Origin: UBA9076 sp964418835
GTDB lineage: Bacteria > Bacillota_I > Bacilli_A > Erysipelotrichales > Erysipelotrichaceae
Reading direction: 5' to 3'
NCBI GenBank assembly: GCA_964418835.1
Contig: CAYQNJ010000001.1
Span: forward strand, 62,001 to 126,000
Length of the DNA: 64,000 nucleotides
Below are positions 1-9,022 of the stretch, piece by piece. Position 1 is the first letter of the stretch, and each line of letters opens with the position of its first letter. The notes beneath the pieces are model-generated. The model was not told where the DNA came from, ran no database searches, and saw only the letters and a list, made by a program, of their open reading frames with translations. The position numbers and the translations under genes are program-made.

Positions 1-275
1 TTGAATCTAAAGATGAAGAAGGTCATATTACTTATACTTTTGAACCAGAAGAAAAAGATATAGAAGTATTAAATTTAGGTAATGGTCAATGGAGAATTAT
101 TAGTGATAAAGCTAGTAGAATATTTAAAACTATTAATTTTGATACTGAAGAAGGAATTTATAGGTTTGGTATGTCAATGAAAAAACTTGGTGTTGATACT
201 GCTTTAAGAGAAGCTGGAGCAAAACAAGGAGATTTAGTAGTTTTAGATGATTTTAGATTTGAATTTGTTGAATAA
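1..275 (+). CDS. obgE: GTPase ObgE, C-terminal fragment
   Basis: The window opens inside this gene; only about the last 90 residues are present, read from base 3 to the TAA at 273-275. The visible part matches the Obg C-terminal (OCT) domain: a stretch reading NGQWRIISDKASRIF, then LREAGAKQGD and an ending DFRFEFVE. ObgE is an essential ribosome-associated GTPase acting in 50S maturation and stress responses. The G domain lies outside the window, so GTPase motifs cannot be checked. It lies 33 bp before ruvA on the same strand. Confidence 0.85.
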   Translation, partial: ESKDEEGHITYTFEPEEKDIEVLNLGNGQWRIISDKASRIFKTINFDTEEGIYRFGMSMKKLGVDTALREAGAKQGDLVVLDDFRFEFVE

Positions 276-284
276 TGATATAAT
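276..284 (+). promoter_or_regulatory. Extended -10 promoter for ruvAB
   Basis: TGATATAAT begins one base after the obgE stop codon; the -10 hexamer is 279-284. No good -35 box lies 17 bp upstream. A start near 291 would give a leader of about 18 nt containing the ruvA ribosome binding site. Confidence 0.5.
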
Positions 285-308
285 CAATTTATTGAAAGGT
301 GATATTTA

Positions 309-884
309 ATGATTGCATTTGTTAAAGGTATAGTATTTGCTTATGGAATTGATTGGGTGATATTAGATAATAATGGTATAGGATATAAAATTAACTTTTC
401 TCATCCAAATGAATTAACATTGAACAAAGAAAAATTAATATATACTTACCAACATGTTAGGGAAGATGATATTAGTCTTTTTGGGTTTTTAAGCTTGGAA
501 GAACATGATTTTTTCTTGAAACTAATAAATGTTAAGGGAGTGGGTCCTAAGTCAGCAATGAATATATTATCTAAAGCTGATTATAAAAAGATTATAAGTT
601 CCATTGAAAGTAAAGATATTAACTTTTTAAAGACAATGCCTGGTGTTGGTGCAAAAACTGCAAGTCAAATTATTTTAGACTTAAAAGGAAAATTGATAAG
701 TGAATCAAATGAAAAATCACTAAACAATGAACTAAATGATGCTATAGAAGCATTAAAGAATTTAGGATATAAACAAGGAGAAATAAACTCCATTACTAAT
801 ACTTTATTAGAAGATCCTAATTTAAATAGTGATGAATATTTAAAATTAGGATTAAAATTACTTATGAAGAAGAAAATGGGGTGA
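309..884 (+). CDS. ruvA: Holliday junction DNA helicase subunit RuvA
   Basis: RuvA forms the tetramer that binds four-way junctions and loads the RuvB motor for branch migration in recombination and repair. The 191-residue length is normal. An N-terminal OB-fold domain (about 1-62) is followed by two helix-hairpin-helix motifs, VKGVGPKSA near 75-83 and MPGVGAKTA near 110-118, and a short C-terminal RuvB-contacting domain. The ATG is preceded by AAAGGTG. The gene ends in TGA four bases before ruvB, so the two are surely co-transcribed. Confidence 0.97.
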   Translation: MIAFVKGIVFAYGIDWVILDNNGIGYKINFSHPNELTLNKEKLIYTYQHVREDDISLFGFLSLEEHDFFLKLINVKGVGPKSAMNILSKADYKKIISSIESKDINFLKTMPGVGAKTASQIILDLKGKLISESNEKSLNNELNDAIEALKNLGYKQGEINSITNTLLEDPNLNSDEYLKLGLKLLMKKKMG

Positions 885-888
885 ATGA

Positions 889-1893
889 ATGGTTGAAGAT
901 AGACTGTTATCATCTTTACCTGAAAGTGGAGATGATGAAGAAAATATAAGACCACAAAGTCTTAGTGAATATGTAGGACAAGATACATTAAAGTCTAATT
1001 TAAATGTATTTATTCAAGCTGCATTACAAAGAAATGAATCACTTGATCATGTATTATTGTATGGTCCTCCAGGGTTGGGTAAAACCACATTATCATTTAT
1101 ACTTGCTAATGAAATGGGTAGTCATGTAAGGGTTACTAGTGGCCCTAGTATTGAAAAAAGTGGTGATTTAGCTGCAATACTTTCTACTTTAGAAGCTGGG
1201 GATATCTTATTTATTGATGAAATTCATAGACTACCTAAAGTTGTAGAAGAGGTATTATATCCAGCAATGGAAGATTTTTGTATAGATGTAGTTATTGGGA
1301 AAGATACAGGTGTAAGAAGCATAAGATTAGATTTACCTCCTTTTACACTAGTTGGTGCAACTACAAGAGCTGGTGATTTAAGTGCTCCATTAAGAGATAG
1401 ATTTGGGATTGTGTCAAAACTTGATTACTATACTATTGATCAATTAAAAGCAATTGTAAAAAGAACAGCACGTGTATTAAATGTAGAAATAAAAGAAAAT
1501 GCACTTGATCAAATAGCTACACGATCAAGAGGGACTCCTAGAATAGCAAATAGACTACTTAGGAGAGTTAGAGACTTTGCTCAAGTATATAATGATGGTG
1601 TGATAACTAAGGAAGTAGCGAAGGATGCACTTGATAGACTTCAAGTTGATTCTTTAGGTTTAGATGAAGTAGACATTAGATATTTAAGAGGTATTATTGA
1701 AAGATTTAAAGGTGGTCCTGTTGGTTTAGAAACATTAGCAAGTTCTATAAGTGAAGAAACAATGACATTAGAGGATGTATATGAACCTTACTTATTACAA
1801 ATAGGTTTTATTAATAGAACTCCAAGAGGTAGAATAGCAACAGTAAAAGCTTACCAACATTTAGGTATTAATCATAATGATTCATTATTTTAG
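889..1893 (+). CDS. ruvB: Holliday junction DNA helicase subunit RuvB
   Basis: RuvB is the AAA+ ATPase ring that drives Holliday junction branch migration with RuvA. The 334-residue protein shows Walker A GPPGLGKTT (59-67), Walker B DEIHR (110-114), sensor GATTRAG (156-162), the RDRFG arginine region (169-173) and a C-terminal winged-helix domain with RTPRGR. An upstream ATG at 885 hits a stop after three codons, so the start at 889 is fixed. A compact intrinsic terminator follows directly, closing the operon. No ruvC was seen. Confidence 0.98.
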   Translation: MVEDRLLSSLPESGDDEENIRPQSLSEYVGQDTLKSNLNVFIQAALQRNESLDHVLLYGPPGLGKTTLSFILANEMGSHVRVTSGPSIEKSGDLAAILSTLEAGDILFIDEIHRLPKVVEEVLYPAMEDFCIDVVIGKDTGVRSIRLDLPPFTLVGATTRAGDLSAPLRDRFGIVSKLDYYTIDQLKAIVKRTARVLNVEIKENALDQIATRSRGTPRIANRLLRRVRDFAQVYNDGVITKEVAKDALDRLQVDSLGLDEVDIRYLRGIIERFKGGPVGLETLASSISEETMTLEDVYEPYLLQIGFINRTPRGRIATVKAYQHLGINHNDSLF

Positions 1894-1914
1894 CCGCAAT
1901 TGCGGTTTTTTTTA
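1894..1914 (+). terminator. Intrinsic terminator after ruvB
   Basis: CCGCAATTGCGG (1894-1905), a self-complementary stem, is followed directly by eight T residues. It starts one base after the ruvB stop codon. Confidence 0.85.
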
Positions 1915-1950
1915 TTTTTAATGATATTATATTTATAAGTAGAGGATTTT

Positions 1951-3639
1951 ATGATTAAAACCAGAAGAAATAATATAATATCTTATATTTTCTTTATACT
2001 TATGATATTATTACAAATTATATTTTTGTTTAAACAAAATATATTTGTAAATTTTCCTTTTGTAATTAATAATTTACATTTATATCTTACTATTCCTATT
2101 ACACTTTGGGGTTATTCTTTATTTTATAGAATTACAGATAAAAAAATAAAGTATCTTTCTTTAATTTACACAATACTAATAATTATTTGGTTATTTATAA
2201 AGTTTGGAAGAGATAGAAGAGTTGATGATAGTATTTCTTTATTTTTATGGTACTTATATTATATCCCATTATTAATAAACATTTATTTTTTATATGAAAT
2301 ACTTAGATATTCAAATAATTCAAGATTAAAAACTTCTTTTAATTATTATGTATTAGCATTAACTATTATTCTAATTATGATTGTAATTACGAATAGTCAT
2401 CATTTTTTAGTATTTAAATTTAAAGATATAAATATTCAAAATGATTATACATATGGTTTTATGTATAAAGTAATTGTCATATGGATAATTTTTGTAGGAA
2501 GCTTAATACTTTATCACGCTTTTAGAATATATAAAAACAGAAATAAAATACCATTGTTATTTATATTTTTAATATTTTTATTATATTTTGTATATAATCG
2601 AGGTTATGTTTACAGACTACCATTTTTATTTACTGGTGATTTTCCAATCACAACAATAATTTTTATGGTTTATTTGTTGGAGATATGTATAAGGATTAAT
2701 TTAATACCAGGTAAATATTATTATACTGGTGTATTTAAAATGGGTAATTTAGATTTATCTATTATTGATGATAAAAATAATATTATTTTTAATACTCCAA
2801 ATTCTACTGTTTTAAATGATGAGTTTTTTAATAGTTTAAATAAAAACGTAAAAACCCAAGAATTTTCATTAAGTAATAAAAGTATTATATTTAAGGTAAA
2901 TAAAATTGATGGTGGATATTCTGTATATACAAAAAATGTTCAGACAATAAATGAATTGATGTCTCAAATTAATGATAAATCACTTATTATTAATAGACAA
3001 AATAACATTCTTTCTATTGAAGAGGAACTTTCAAAAAAATACTTGGGTGAAAAAGTAAGTGATAAACTAAAAAATATAGTTGATCAAGTTATTTTTAAAA
3101 AATTAGATAACATCAATTATTTTACTGAAATGATAACTGGTTCATTAAATAGTAAATATCAAGACTATAGACTTTTATCATATATAAAAATATATGTTGG
3201 ATATTGTAAGAATAAATCTACATTACTACTCAAAGAAGTTAATAAGGAATACATTGCGAGTGATGATTTTAGTATTATTTTACATAATACTATTCAAGAT
3301 TCTTTTTCTGCAGGGATTCAAGGTCAAATATTTGTGAATATTGAAGAAGAAATAAACATGAAACATGTACAATTATTTTTTGATATTACACAGTTTATAT
3401 TAGAAAAGTGTATTAGATTTAGTGAAACTAATGTGTTTATTAGAATTGATAAAGAGAATAATAATTATACTTATTATTCTATAATTGATACTTATGACAA
3501 AAAAGGGAATTTTATATTTAAGTTTGATAATAGTATAGTAAATTCTATTAATAATTTAGATGGAAATTATAATTTTTTATTAGAAGATAATAATGTTTTA
3601 ATGAGTGTAAAAGTAAAGGTAAGTAATAATCATGAATGA
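1951..3639 (+). CDS. 7TM membrane protein with kinase-like cytoplasmic region lacking kinase motifs
   Basis: This 562-residue protein has about seven hydrophobic segments in residues 1-250, in the style of the histidine-kinase N-terminal 7TM sensor module, and a soluble tail of about 300 residues. The tail has no phospho-accepting His motif and no N, G1 or G2 ATP-binding boxes. Its last third (for example FFDITQFILEKC and the strands after it) looks like a degenerate dimerisation/ATPase-like fold; that is inference. The start has AGAGG just upstream. The gene overlaps the next one, a true histidine kinase, by 8 bp, so it probably acts as the sensing or regulatory partner of that kinase. Ligand unknown. 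Confidence 0.6.
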   Translation: MIKTRRNNIISYIFFILMILLQIIFLFKQNIFVNFPFVINNLHLYLTIPITLWGYSLFYRITDKKIKYLSLIYTILIIIWLFIKFGRDRRVDDSISLFLWYLYYIPLLINIYFLYEILRYSNNSRLKTSFNYYVLALTIILIMIVITNSHHFLVFKFKDINIQNDYTYGFMYKVIVIWIIFVGSLILYHAFRIYKNRNKIPLLFIFLIFLLYFVYNRGYVYRLPFLFTGDFPITTIIFMVYLLEICIRINLIPGKYYYTGVFKMGNLDLSIIDDKNNIIFNTPNSTVLNDEFFNSLNKNVKTQEFSLSNKSIIFKVNKIDGGYSVYTKNVQTINELMSQINDKSLIINRQNNILSIEEELSKKYLGEKVSDKLKNIVDQVIFKKLDNINYFTEMITGSLNSKYQDYRLLSYIKIYVGYCKNKSTLLLKEVNKEYIASDDFSIILHNTIQDSFSAGIQGQIFVNIEEEINMKHVQLFFDITQFILEKCIRFSETNVFIRIDKENNNYTYYSIIDTYDKKGNFIFKFDNSIVNSINNLDGNYNFLLEDNNVLMSVKVKVSNNHE

Positions 3640-4963
3640 TATATATTTATTACATATGGTTATTTCTATGCTTGGAATAAATTTAATTTTGATATTAATA
3701 CTTATTAATATTCCTTTAATGACTAAAATTGATTTTATATTTTTAACTTTAAGAAGTATTGCATTGATAAGTTTTCATATGCTTGTGCTTATGCTCTTTT
3801 ATGATTTATTTTATCATAATCCATTAACATATATACTTTATATATTTGTAGTTCTTATTTTATTTATTTTAATAAATCTAATATATGGTTCTAAAATAAT
3901 TAAGTTTTATTTAATACTATTTATTATTATTTCCTATACAATTAACACCAATTTAATAGATAAATTAATGTTCATAAATATAATAATATTATTATATGAG
4001 ATTTATGAAATATATGAAATGATTAAAAAGAGAAATACTTTTATTTCAAGAAACACTATTAAACAAGCTTTTGATACTATGGATGATGGATTATTATTTG
4101 TTAATGAGGAATGTATGCCATTACTAATGAATAATAAAATGATAAATATATTAAATGAGTTTGAATCATTTTATAAATTAGGTAATTCTAGATTAATACA
4201 TAAAATTATAGAAAATATATCTAATTCTTTAATAAAGGTTAATGATAAAACATATTCAGTTTTTGTTAGTGAAAGCACTGATAAACATAAAGGCTTTTAC
4301 TATCAATTTGTTGATGTAAGTGATAGTTATAAATTTATTGAACAATTAGAAAATCAAAATCAATTTTTATTGTTAAAACAAAGTGATTTAAAAAACAGTT
4401 TAAAGAATATAGAAAAATCAGTAACTGATAATGAAGTTTTAAAATTAAGATTATGGATACATGATATTATTGGGCAACGACTATCTATTGTACATACATA
4501 TATAGAAAACAATTTTTTAAATACTGACAATATTAATGAATTAAAAGAAATTTTAAAAAAAATTAAAGGGGATTTAAATTTTGATAGTTACAATATTGAT
4601 GAAAGATTTAATAGAATAAAAATTACTTATGAAGTTGTAAACACAATATTACATCTAAATGGTAGTTTTCCTAATGATAATAAGGTTTCTACAATATTTT
4701 TAAATATAATTCGAGAAGCAAGTACAAATGCAATAAGACATTCTAGTGCTAAAAATGTATATATTGATATCAAGGAAGACAAAGAAAATTTATATTTAAA
4801 CATTAAAAATGATGGAAAAGTTAATACAAAGAATATAGTTGAAGGTGATGGAATTCTAGGAATGAGAAGAGCAATTAAACCTTATGAAGGTGTATTGAAC
4901 ATTACTACTGATCCACTTTTTCAAATTGATATTAAATTAAAAAGATCTAATTTAGATCTTTGA
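3632..4963 (+). CDS. Sensor histidine kinase (DesK/NarX-like HATPase)
   Basis: A 443-residue membrane kinase. Hydrophobic helices span residues 5-125, a PAS-like linker covers about 140-235 and a coiled coil 236-270. Then comes LRLWIHDIIGQRL with a candidate phospho-accepting His277, followed by a HATPase domain with N box REASTNAIRHS (361-371), NDGK (393-396) and G box GDGILGMRRA (405-414). This layout is typical of kinases paired with NarL/LuxR-type regulators. The gene overlaps the 7TM pseudokinase-like gene by 8 bp. Its 3' end overlaps the convergent response regulator, its obvious partner, by 12 bp. The signal is unknown. Confidence 0.85.
   Translation: MNDIYLLHMVISMLGINLILILILINIPLMTKIDFIFLTLRSIALISFHMLVLMLFYDLFYHNPLTYILYIFVVLILFILINLIYGSKIIKFYLILFIIISYTINTNLIDKLMFINIIILLYEIYEIYEMIKKRNTFISRNTIKQAFDTMDDGLLFVNEECMPLLMNNKMINILNEFESFYKLGNSRLIHKIIENISNSLIKVNDKTYSVFVSESTDKHKGFYYQFVDVSDSYKFIEQLENQNQFLLLKQSDLKNSLKNIEKSVTDNEVLKLRLWIHDIIGQRLSIVHTYIENNFLNTDNINELKEILKKIKGDLNFDSYNIDERFNRIKITYEVVNTILHLNGSFPNDNKVSTIFLNIIREASTNAIRHSSAKNVYIDIKEDKENLYLNIKNDGKVNTKNIVEGDGILGMRRAIKPYEGVLNITTDPLFQIDIKLKRSNLDL
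4941..4961. terminator. Dyad at overlapping convergent 3' ends
   Basis: Ten-base arms AAAGATCTAA (4941-4950) and TTAGATCTTT (4952-4961) flank a single T. The dyad spans the last codons of both the kinase and the convergent regulator. On the minus strand it is followed by a T-rich stretch, so it may terminate regulator transcription; the plus-strand T-run is poor. Confidence 0.45.
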
Positions 4964-5566
4964 GTTTATATATCCATTTGCTAGTGCAAATATTGCAAGT
5001 TTTGATATTGAATCATAACCAGTTTTTTGAAGAATTGTACTTATATAAGCTTTTATTGTTCCTTCACTTAAATATAATTCTTTAGCTATTTCTTTTCGAG
5101 ATTTTGCTTCACAAATAAGTCTTAGAATATCTAGTTCTTTTTGTGTTAGTTGGGCATCATTTGGTAGTTTGGGGATAGTATTGGTTGGATAAATAGAATA
5201 ACCAGCCATAGTGTTTCTAATACAATTTACAAGGCTTGAGAGATCTATATTCTTATATATAAAACTATCTGCTTTTGCAAGTCTTGCTCTTTCAACAAAC
5301 GTTATTTCCGGCATAGCTGTCATAATTATTATTTTAATATGAGGTAGTGCTTCTTTTATTTCTTTTGTTGCATCTAATCCACTAGAATTATTTTCTGTAC
5401 ATATATCCATAAGTACTAAATCTGGTTTTAGTTTTTGACATGTATGAAGTGCAATATCTGAGTTGCTTATGCCCCCAATTACTTCAAAATCTTCAAAAGT
5501 ATTAAGATTCATACATAAAGCATCTCTCAATATTGTTTGATCTTCTACTATTAATAGTTTAATCAT
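4952..5566 (-). CDS. NarL/LuxR-type response regulator
   Basis: A 204-residue two-domain regulator. The receiver domain has the acidic pair E8-D9, phospho-acceptor Asp54 in LVLMDI, Thr83 and Lys105. A LuxR-type helix-turn-helix fills the C-terminus (about 137-200; LTQKELDILRLICEAKS and SEGTIKAYIS). AAAGGAG precedes the ATG. It is encoded convergently with the histidine kinase at 3632-4963, its likely cognate kinase. Kinase and regulator genes are usually co-directional, so having separate promoters here is unusual. Its targets are not known; the divergent SPFH operon is a candidate. Confidence 0.9.
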   Translation of the reverse strand: MIKLLIVEDQTILRDALCMNLNTFEDFEVIGGISNSDIALHTCQKLKPDLVLMDICTENNSSGLDATKEIKEALPHIKIIIMTAMPEITFVERARLAKADSFIYKNIDLSSLVNCIRNTMAGYSIYPTNTIPKLPNDAQLTQKELDILRLICEAKSRKEIAKELYLSEGTIKAYISTILQKTGYDSISKLAIFALANGYINSKI

Positions 5567-5689
5567 GAATACTCCTTTCGGTTATATATTATGTTTGAAT
5601 ATTAGACTTGTGGTAATTGTATAATTCTAGTTTTTTATTAATAATTTAATTAGATATTAACATTATCACATATAATCTAATAAAATTCT

Positions 5690-5696
5690 AGGAGGT
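5690..5696 (+). promoter_or_regulatory. Strong ribosome binding site of the ydjI-like gene
   Basis: AGGAGGT lies five bases upstream of the ATG at 5702. The 135-bp divergent gap with the regulator also contains TATAAT at 5671-5676 and 5620-5625 without clear -35 boxes. Confidence 0.5.
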
Positions 5697-5701
5697 ATAT
5701 T

Positions 5702-6907
5702 ATGGGATTAATTAAAGCAGCTTTAGGAGCATTATCAGGAACAATGGCAGACTCATGGAAAGAGTACTTCTATTGTGATTCTATCGACAGTGATACACTA
5801 ATTGTAAAAGGTATGAAAAGAGTTAATGGTAAAAGATCATCTAACATGCATGGTACAGAGAATGTTATAACAAATGGGTCTAAAATTACAGTAAATGAAG
5901 GTCAATGTCTACTAATAGTTGATAATGGAAAAATTGTAGATATTGCGGCTGAATCAGGTGATTATGTTTATGATGCAGCAATGGAACCTAGTATTTTTGA
6001 TGGTGGACTAGGTGATGCTATTAAAAACACTTTTAATCAAGCTTGGAATAGATTTGAGTTTGGTGGAGATGTTTCGAAAGATAATCGAATTTATTATGTT
6101 AATACAAAAGAAATAGTTGGTAACAAATATGGTACACCAAATGCAGTTCCTTTTAGAGTTATTGATGCTAATATTGGACTTGATGTAGATATATCTATTA
6201 GATGTTTTGGTGAGTATTCATATAAAATTACTAACCCGATATTATTCTATAAAAACGTGAGTGGTAATGTTACTCAAGACTATAAAAGAGATGAAATTGA
6301 TAGTCAATTAAAGACTGAGTTAATGACTGCACTTCAACCAACTTTCGCAAAAATTTCTGCGATGGGAATTAGATATAGTCAACTACCAGGTCACACTAAA
6401 GAAATTTCTAAAGCTTTAAATGAAGAGTTATCTAGCCAGTGGGCAGAAACTAGGGGAATAGAAATAGCATCATTTGGTATCTCTAGTGTATCAGCTTCTG
6501 AAGAAGATGAAAAAATGATTAAACAACTTCAAAGTTCTGCAGTTAATAGAGATCCACGAATGGCAGCAGCAAATTTAGTTGGTGCTCAAGCACAAGCAAT
6601 GAGAGATGCTGCAAATAATCCTTCAGGTGCATTTACTGGTTTTATGGGAATGAATATGGCTAATATGAGTGGCGGTTTTGATGCACAATCACTTTATAAT
6701 CAACCAACCAATCAACAACAAGTACAACAAACAGTACAACAAACACAACAATCTAGTGACACTTGGAAGTGTGAATGTGGTCATGATAACACTGGAAAGT
6801 TTTGTGGTGAATGTGGTAAACCTAAACCATCTCTAAATTGGTCATGTGAATGTGGTCATGAAAATACAGGAAAGTTCTGTAGTAATTGCGGTAAACCAAA
6901 AGTATAG
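5702..6907 (+). CDS. ydjI: SPFH (band 7) protein with two C-terminal zinc ribbons, YdjI-like
   Basis: A 401-residue protein related to B. subtilis YdjI and 'virion core protein' annotations (Band_7_1). The SPFH region covers roughly 60-270. A Gln-rich linker leads to two near-identical zinc ribbons, Cys-x-Cys-x8-Cys-x2-Cys at 357-372 and again at 382-397. There is no hydrophobic N-terminal anchor, so it is probably recruited to the membrane by partners. In B. subtilis the ydjFGHI operon is a sigma-W envelope-stress operon with a PspA paralogue. Here only ydjI- and ydjG-like genes are adjacent, in reversed order, and no pspA or ydjH gene is seen. Confidence 0.75.
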   Translation: MGLIKAALGALSGTMADSWKEYFYCDSIDSDTLIVKGMKRVNGKRSSNMHGTENVITNGSKITVNEGQCLLIVDNGKIVDIAAESGDYVYDAAMEPSIFDGGLGDAIKNTFNQAWNRFEFGGDVSKDNRIYYVNTKEIVGNKYGTPNAVPFRVIDANIGLDVDISIRCFGEYSYKITNPILFYKNVSGNVTQDYKRDEIDSQLKTELMTALQPTFAKISAMGIRYSQLPGHTKEISKALNEELSSQWAETRGIEIASFGISSVSASEEDEKMIKQLQSSAVNRDPRMAAANLVGAQAQAMRDAANNPSGAFTGFMGMNMANMSGGFDAQSLYNQPTNQQQVQQTVQQTQQSSDTWKCECGHDNTGKFCGECGKPKPSLNWSCECGHENTGKFCSNCGKPKV

Positions 6908-6921
6908 ATTGGAGAACAATT

Positions 6922-8010
6922 ATGAGTGAATTTGAAGAAGTAATTAGCACTACTAGAAATGAAACAGACAAAAGATGTACACAATGTGGAGGTGTGATGA
7001 ATTTTGATCCTTCAAATGGTAATCTAACTTGTCCATATTGTGGTCATACTCAAATTGTAGAAAACTTGGAGTCTAGTGCTGTAGAAATTGATTTAAAAGA
7101 AGCTGAAGATTTAGGGAATCATGATTGGGGTCTTGAAACAAAAACAGTAATATGTAAAAACTGTAGTGCACAAAGTATTTATGATGCTTTAGAAATAGCT
7201 AATGTTTGTCCATATTGTGGAAGTAATCATGTTATGGAAGAAAAGGGAGTAAAAACTTTGGCTCCTGGTGGTGTAGTTATATTTGAGGTTACTGCAAAAG
7301 AGGCTGGGGATAAGTTTAGTAAATGGCTAAGTAAGAAATGGTTTTGTCCAACTCCTGCAAAACAATCAGCAAAACCTGAAAAATTTAAAGGTGTTTATTT
7401 GCCTAATTGGACATTTGATACAAATACTAACAGTTTTTATATAGGTGAAGCTGGGGTTGTTAAAACTAGAAAGAAAGCCGATGGTAAAACAGAAAGCTAT
7501 ACTCAATATCATCATGTCAATGGTAGATACAATTATGTATTCGATGACTTTATTGAAAGTGGTTCTAATAGAATTAATAAAGATACTTTAAAACAAATTG
7601 AACCTTTTGATACAGAGAATAATAAAAGTTATAAACCAGAGTATATAGCAGGTTTTTCAGCTGAAAGGTATTCTATTGGATTAGAAGATGCTTGGGAGTC
7701 TGCTGGCAAAAGAATGAAAGATAAGTTAAAAACAGATATTGAATTAAAGATTAAATCTAATGAAAGAGCTTCTTATGTTAGAGGTTTAACAGTAGAGACT
7801 AAATTCAATGATGTAAAATTTAAATATCTGTTATTACCAATTTGGATTTCATCATTTGTATTTAATGGTAAAACATATGAGTTTATGGTAAATGGACAAA
7901 CTGGAAAGGTAAGTGGTACATCTCCAATAGATAAAGTTAAAGTAGCAATTGTTGTAATAATTGTAATTGCTGTAATTGTTGGAATTATCTACTTTGTAAA
8001 TTATCGATGA
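6922..8010 (+). CDS. ydjG: TFIIB-type zinc-ribbon membrane protein, YdjG-like
   Basis: A 362-residue protein. It starts with a zinc ribbon, Cys19/Cys22 and Cys37/Cys40, and has a second possible metal site with Cys78/Cys81 and Cys96/Cys99. A middle domain with several Trp residues follows, and a single transmembrane helix ends the protein at about 340-358. This matches the YdjG family, sometimes wrongly called helicase or replisome organiser. It lies 14 bp after the SPFH gene, with GGAGAA before the ATG. The role is inferred to be membrane stress or scaffolding together with the SPFH partner; the biochemical activity is unknown. Confidence 0.7.
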   Translation: MSEFEEVISTTRNETDKRCTQCGGVMNFDPSNGNLTCPYCGHTQIVENLESSAVEIDLKEAEDLGNHDWGLETKTVICKNCSAQSIYDALEIANVCPYCGSNHVMEEKGVKTLAPGGVVIFEVTAKEAGDKFSKWLSKKWFCPTPAKQSAKPEKFKGVYLPNWTFDTNTNSFYIGEAGVVKTRKKADGKTESYTQYHHVNGRYNYVFDDFIESGSNRINKDTLKQIEPFDTENNKSYKPEYIAGFSAERYSIGLEDAWESAGKRMKDKLKTDIELKIKSNERASYVRGLTVETKFNDVKFKYLLLPIWISSFVFNGKTYEFMVNGQTGKVSGTSPIDKVKVAIVVIIVIAVIVGIIYFVNYR

Positions 8011-8987
8011 TTAAATTATTACTAATATTAATATTGATTATATCTGGATGTGGTAATAAAAAAGATCCACCAATTGACATAGAAGAGACTCCTACACCAA
8101 TTATTGAAAATATAGAAACTGAAGAGATAGATGAAACTATTATTATTGATTTTTTAGGATATTCTTCTAATTATCAAAATAAATTAGATCAATATTTATT
8201 TAAGATGAATTATACAGCTATTGATGAGTTAGATATGGGTGGTGATGAGGTTTATTTAATAGACCCAGTTAAAAATATTGATATGGAAATTAATTGGATT
8301 AATTATGATGAAAATAACGAAGAATCATATGCATTTTTTGCACTAATTCAACAAGATGAACCATTTATACTAATATGTAATGAAAGTGATATAAGACCAA
8401 ATAATAAAATAATAGTTAATAATACTCAAGAATTTTCTCTACAAATTAGTTTAGAAAATGGAGAGTTAATTCAACCAGATAAAACTGAAACAGTTGACTG
8501 GGGATTTAAAGAACGTGAATTAAAAGATTCATTAGTGATATTTGATGAAATTATTTCTGCTACATTTGATATATTATTTCATAAATATTCTTTACAGATG
8601 CCTGAAGCTGTGGAGTTAATTACTCTAGTATCTATGTATTTTGATCCAGCGTATGTAAATGGAGAAATAGAAATTGTAGATGGTGTGACATACAAGATAC
8701 CAATTGATGTAATAGAAGGATGGACAATAGTTTTATTTGATGATTATACAGGGGAGTTACCAAATGAATTTGATTCAAATATATATGAGGTAAATTATAA
8801 AACTATTAATAGAATTAATGATTATGAACTTTTAGAAATAAAAGAAATGGGGGAATTTATAGATTTACTCTATAAAAGAATAGATATTGAAACAGGTTAT
8901 GAAGAGTTATTTGTAGTTAGTTTGATTAAAAGTAATACATCAAGTTTAAATTATAGAATATTTGATGTGATAATAAGCGTAGGATAA
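8007..8987 (+). CDS. Predicted lipoprotein, function unknown
   Basis: A 326-residue protein with a short hydrophobic leader and lipobox ISGC (Cys15), then an acidic, Thr- and Glu-rich linker. I do not recognise the mature domain. The ATG overlaps the TGA of the ydjG-like gene (ATGA), a sign of translational coupling, so it belongs to the SPFH/zinc-ribbon operon. It is probably the outer-face component of that membrane system; this is inference from position only. Confidence 0.7.
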   Translation: MIKLLLILILIISGCGNKKDPPIDIEETPTPIIENIETEEIDETIIIDFLGYSSNYQNKLDQYLFKMNYTAIDELDMGGDEVYLIDPVKNIDMEINWINYDENNEESYAFFALIQQDEPFILICNESDIRPNNKIIVNNTQEFSLQISLENGELIQPDKTETVDWGFKERELKDSLVIFDEIISATFDILFHKYSLQMPEAVELITLVSMYFDPAYVNGEIEIVDGVTYKIPIDVIEGWTIVLFDDYTGELPNEFDSNIYEVNYKTINRINDYELLEIKEMGEFIDLLYKRIDIETGYEELFVVSLIKSNTSSLNYRIFDVIISVG

Positions 8988-9016
8988 AAAAAGGCTCACT
9001 ATATAAGTGAGTCTTT
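8986..9016. terminator. Bidirectional terminator between the lipoprotein and rpsD
   Basis: GGCTCACT (8993-9000) pairs with AGTGAGTC (9006-9013) apart from one mismatch. There is a T-run on the plus side and an A-run at 8986-8992 that is a seven-T run for the minus strand, so it serves rpsD best. Confidence 0.8.
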
Positions 9017-9022
9017 CATTTA

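Noticed and set aside
665..955. Minus-strand ORF over ruvA-ruvB
   Set aside because: Shadow of two strongly conserved genes.
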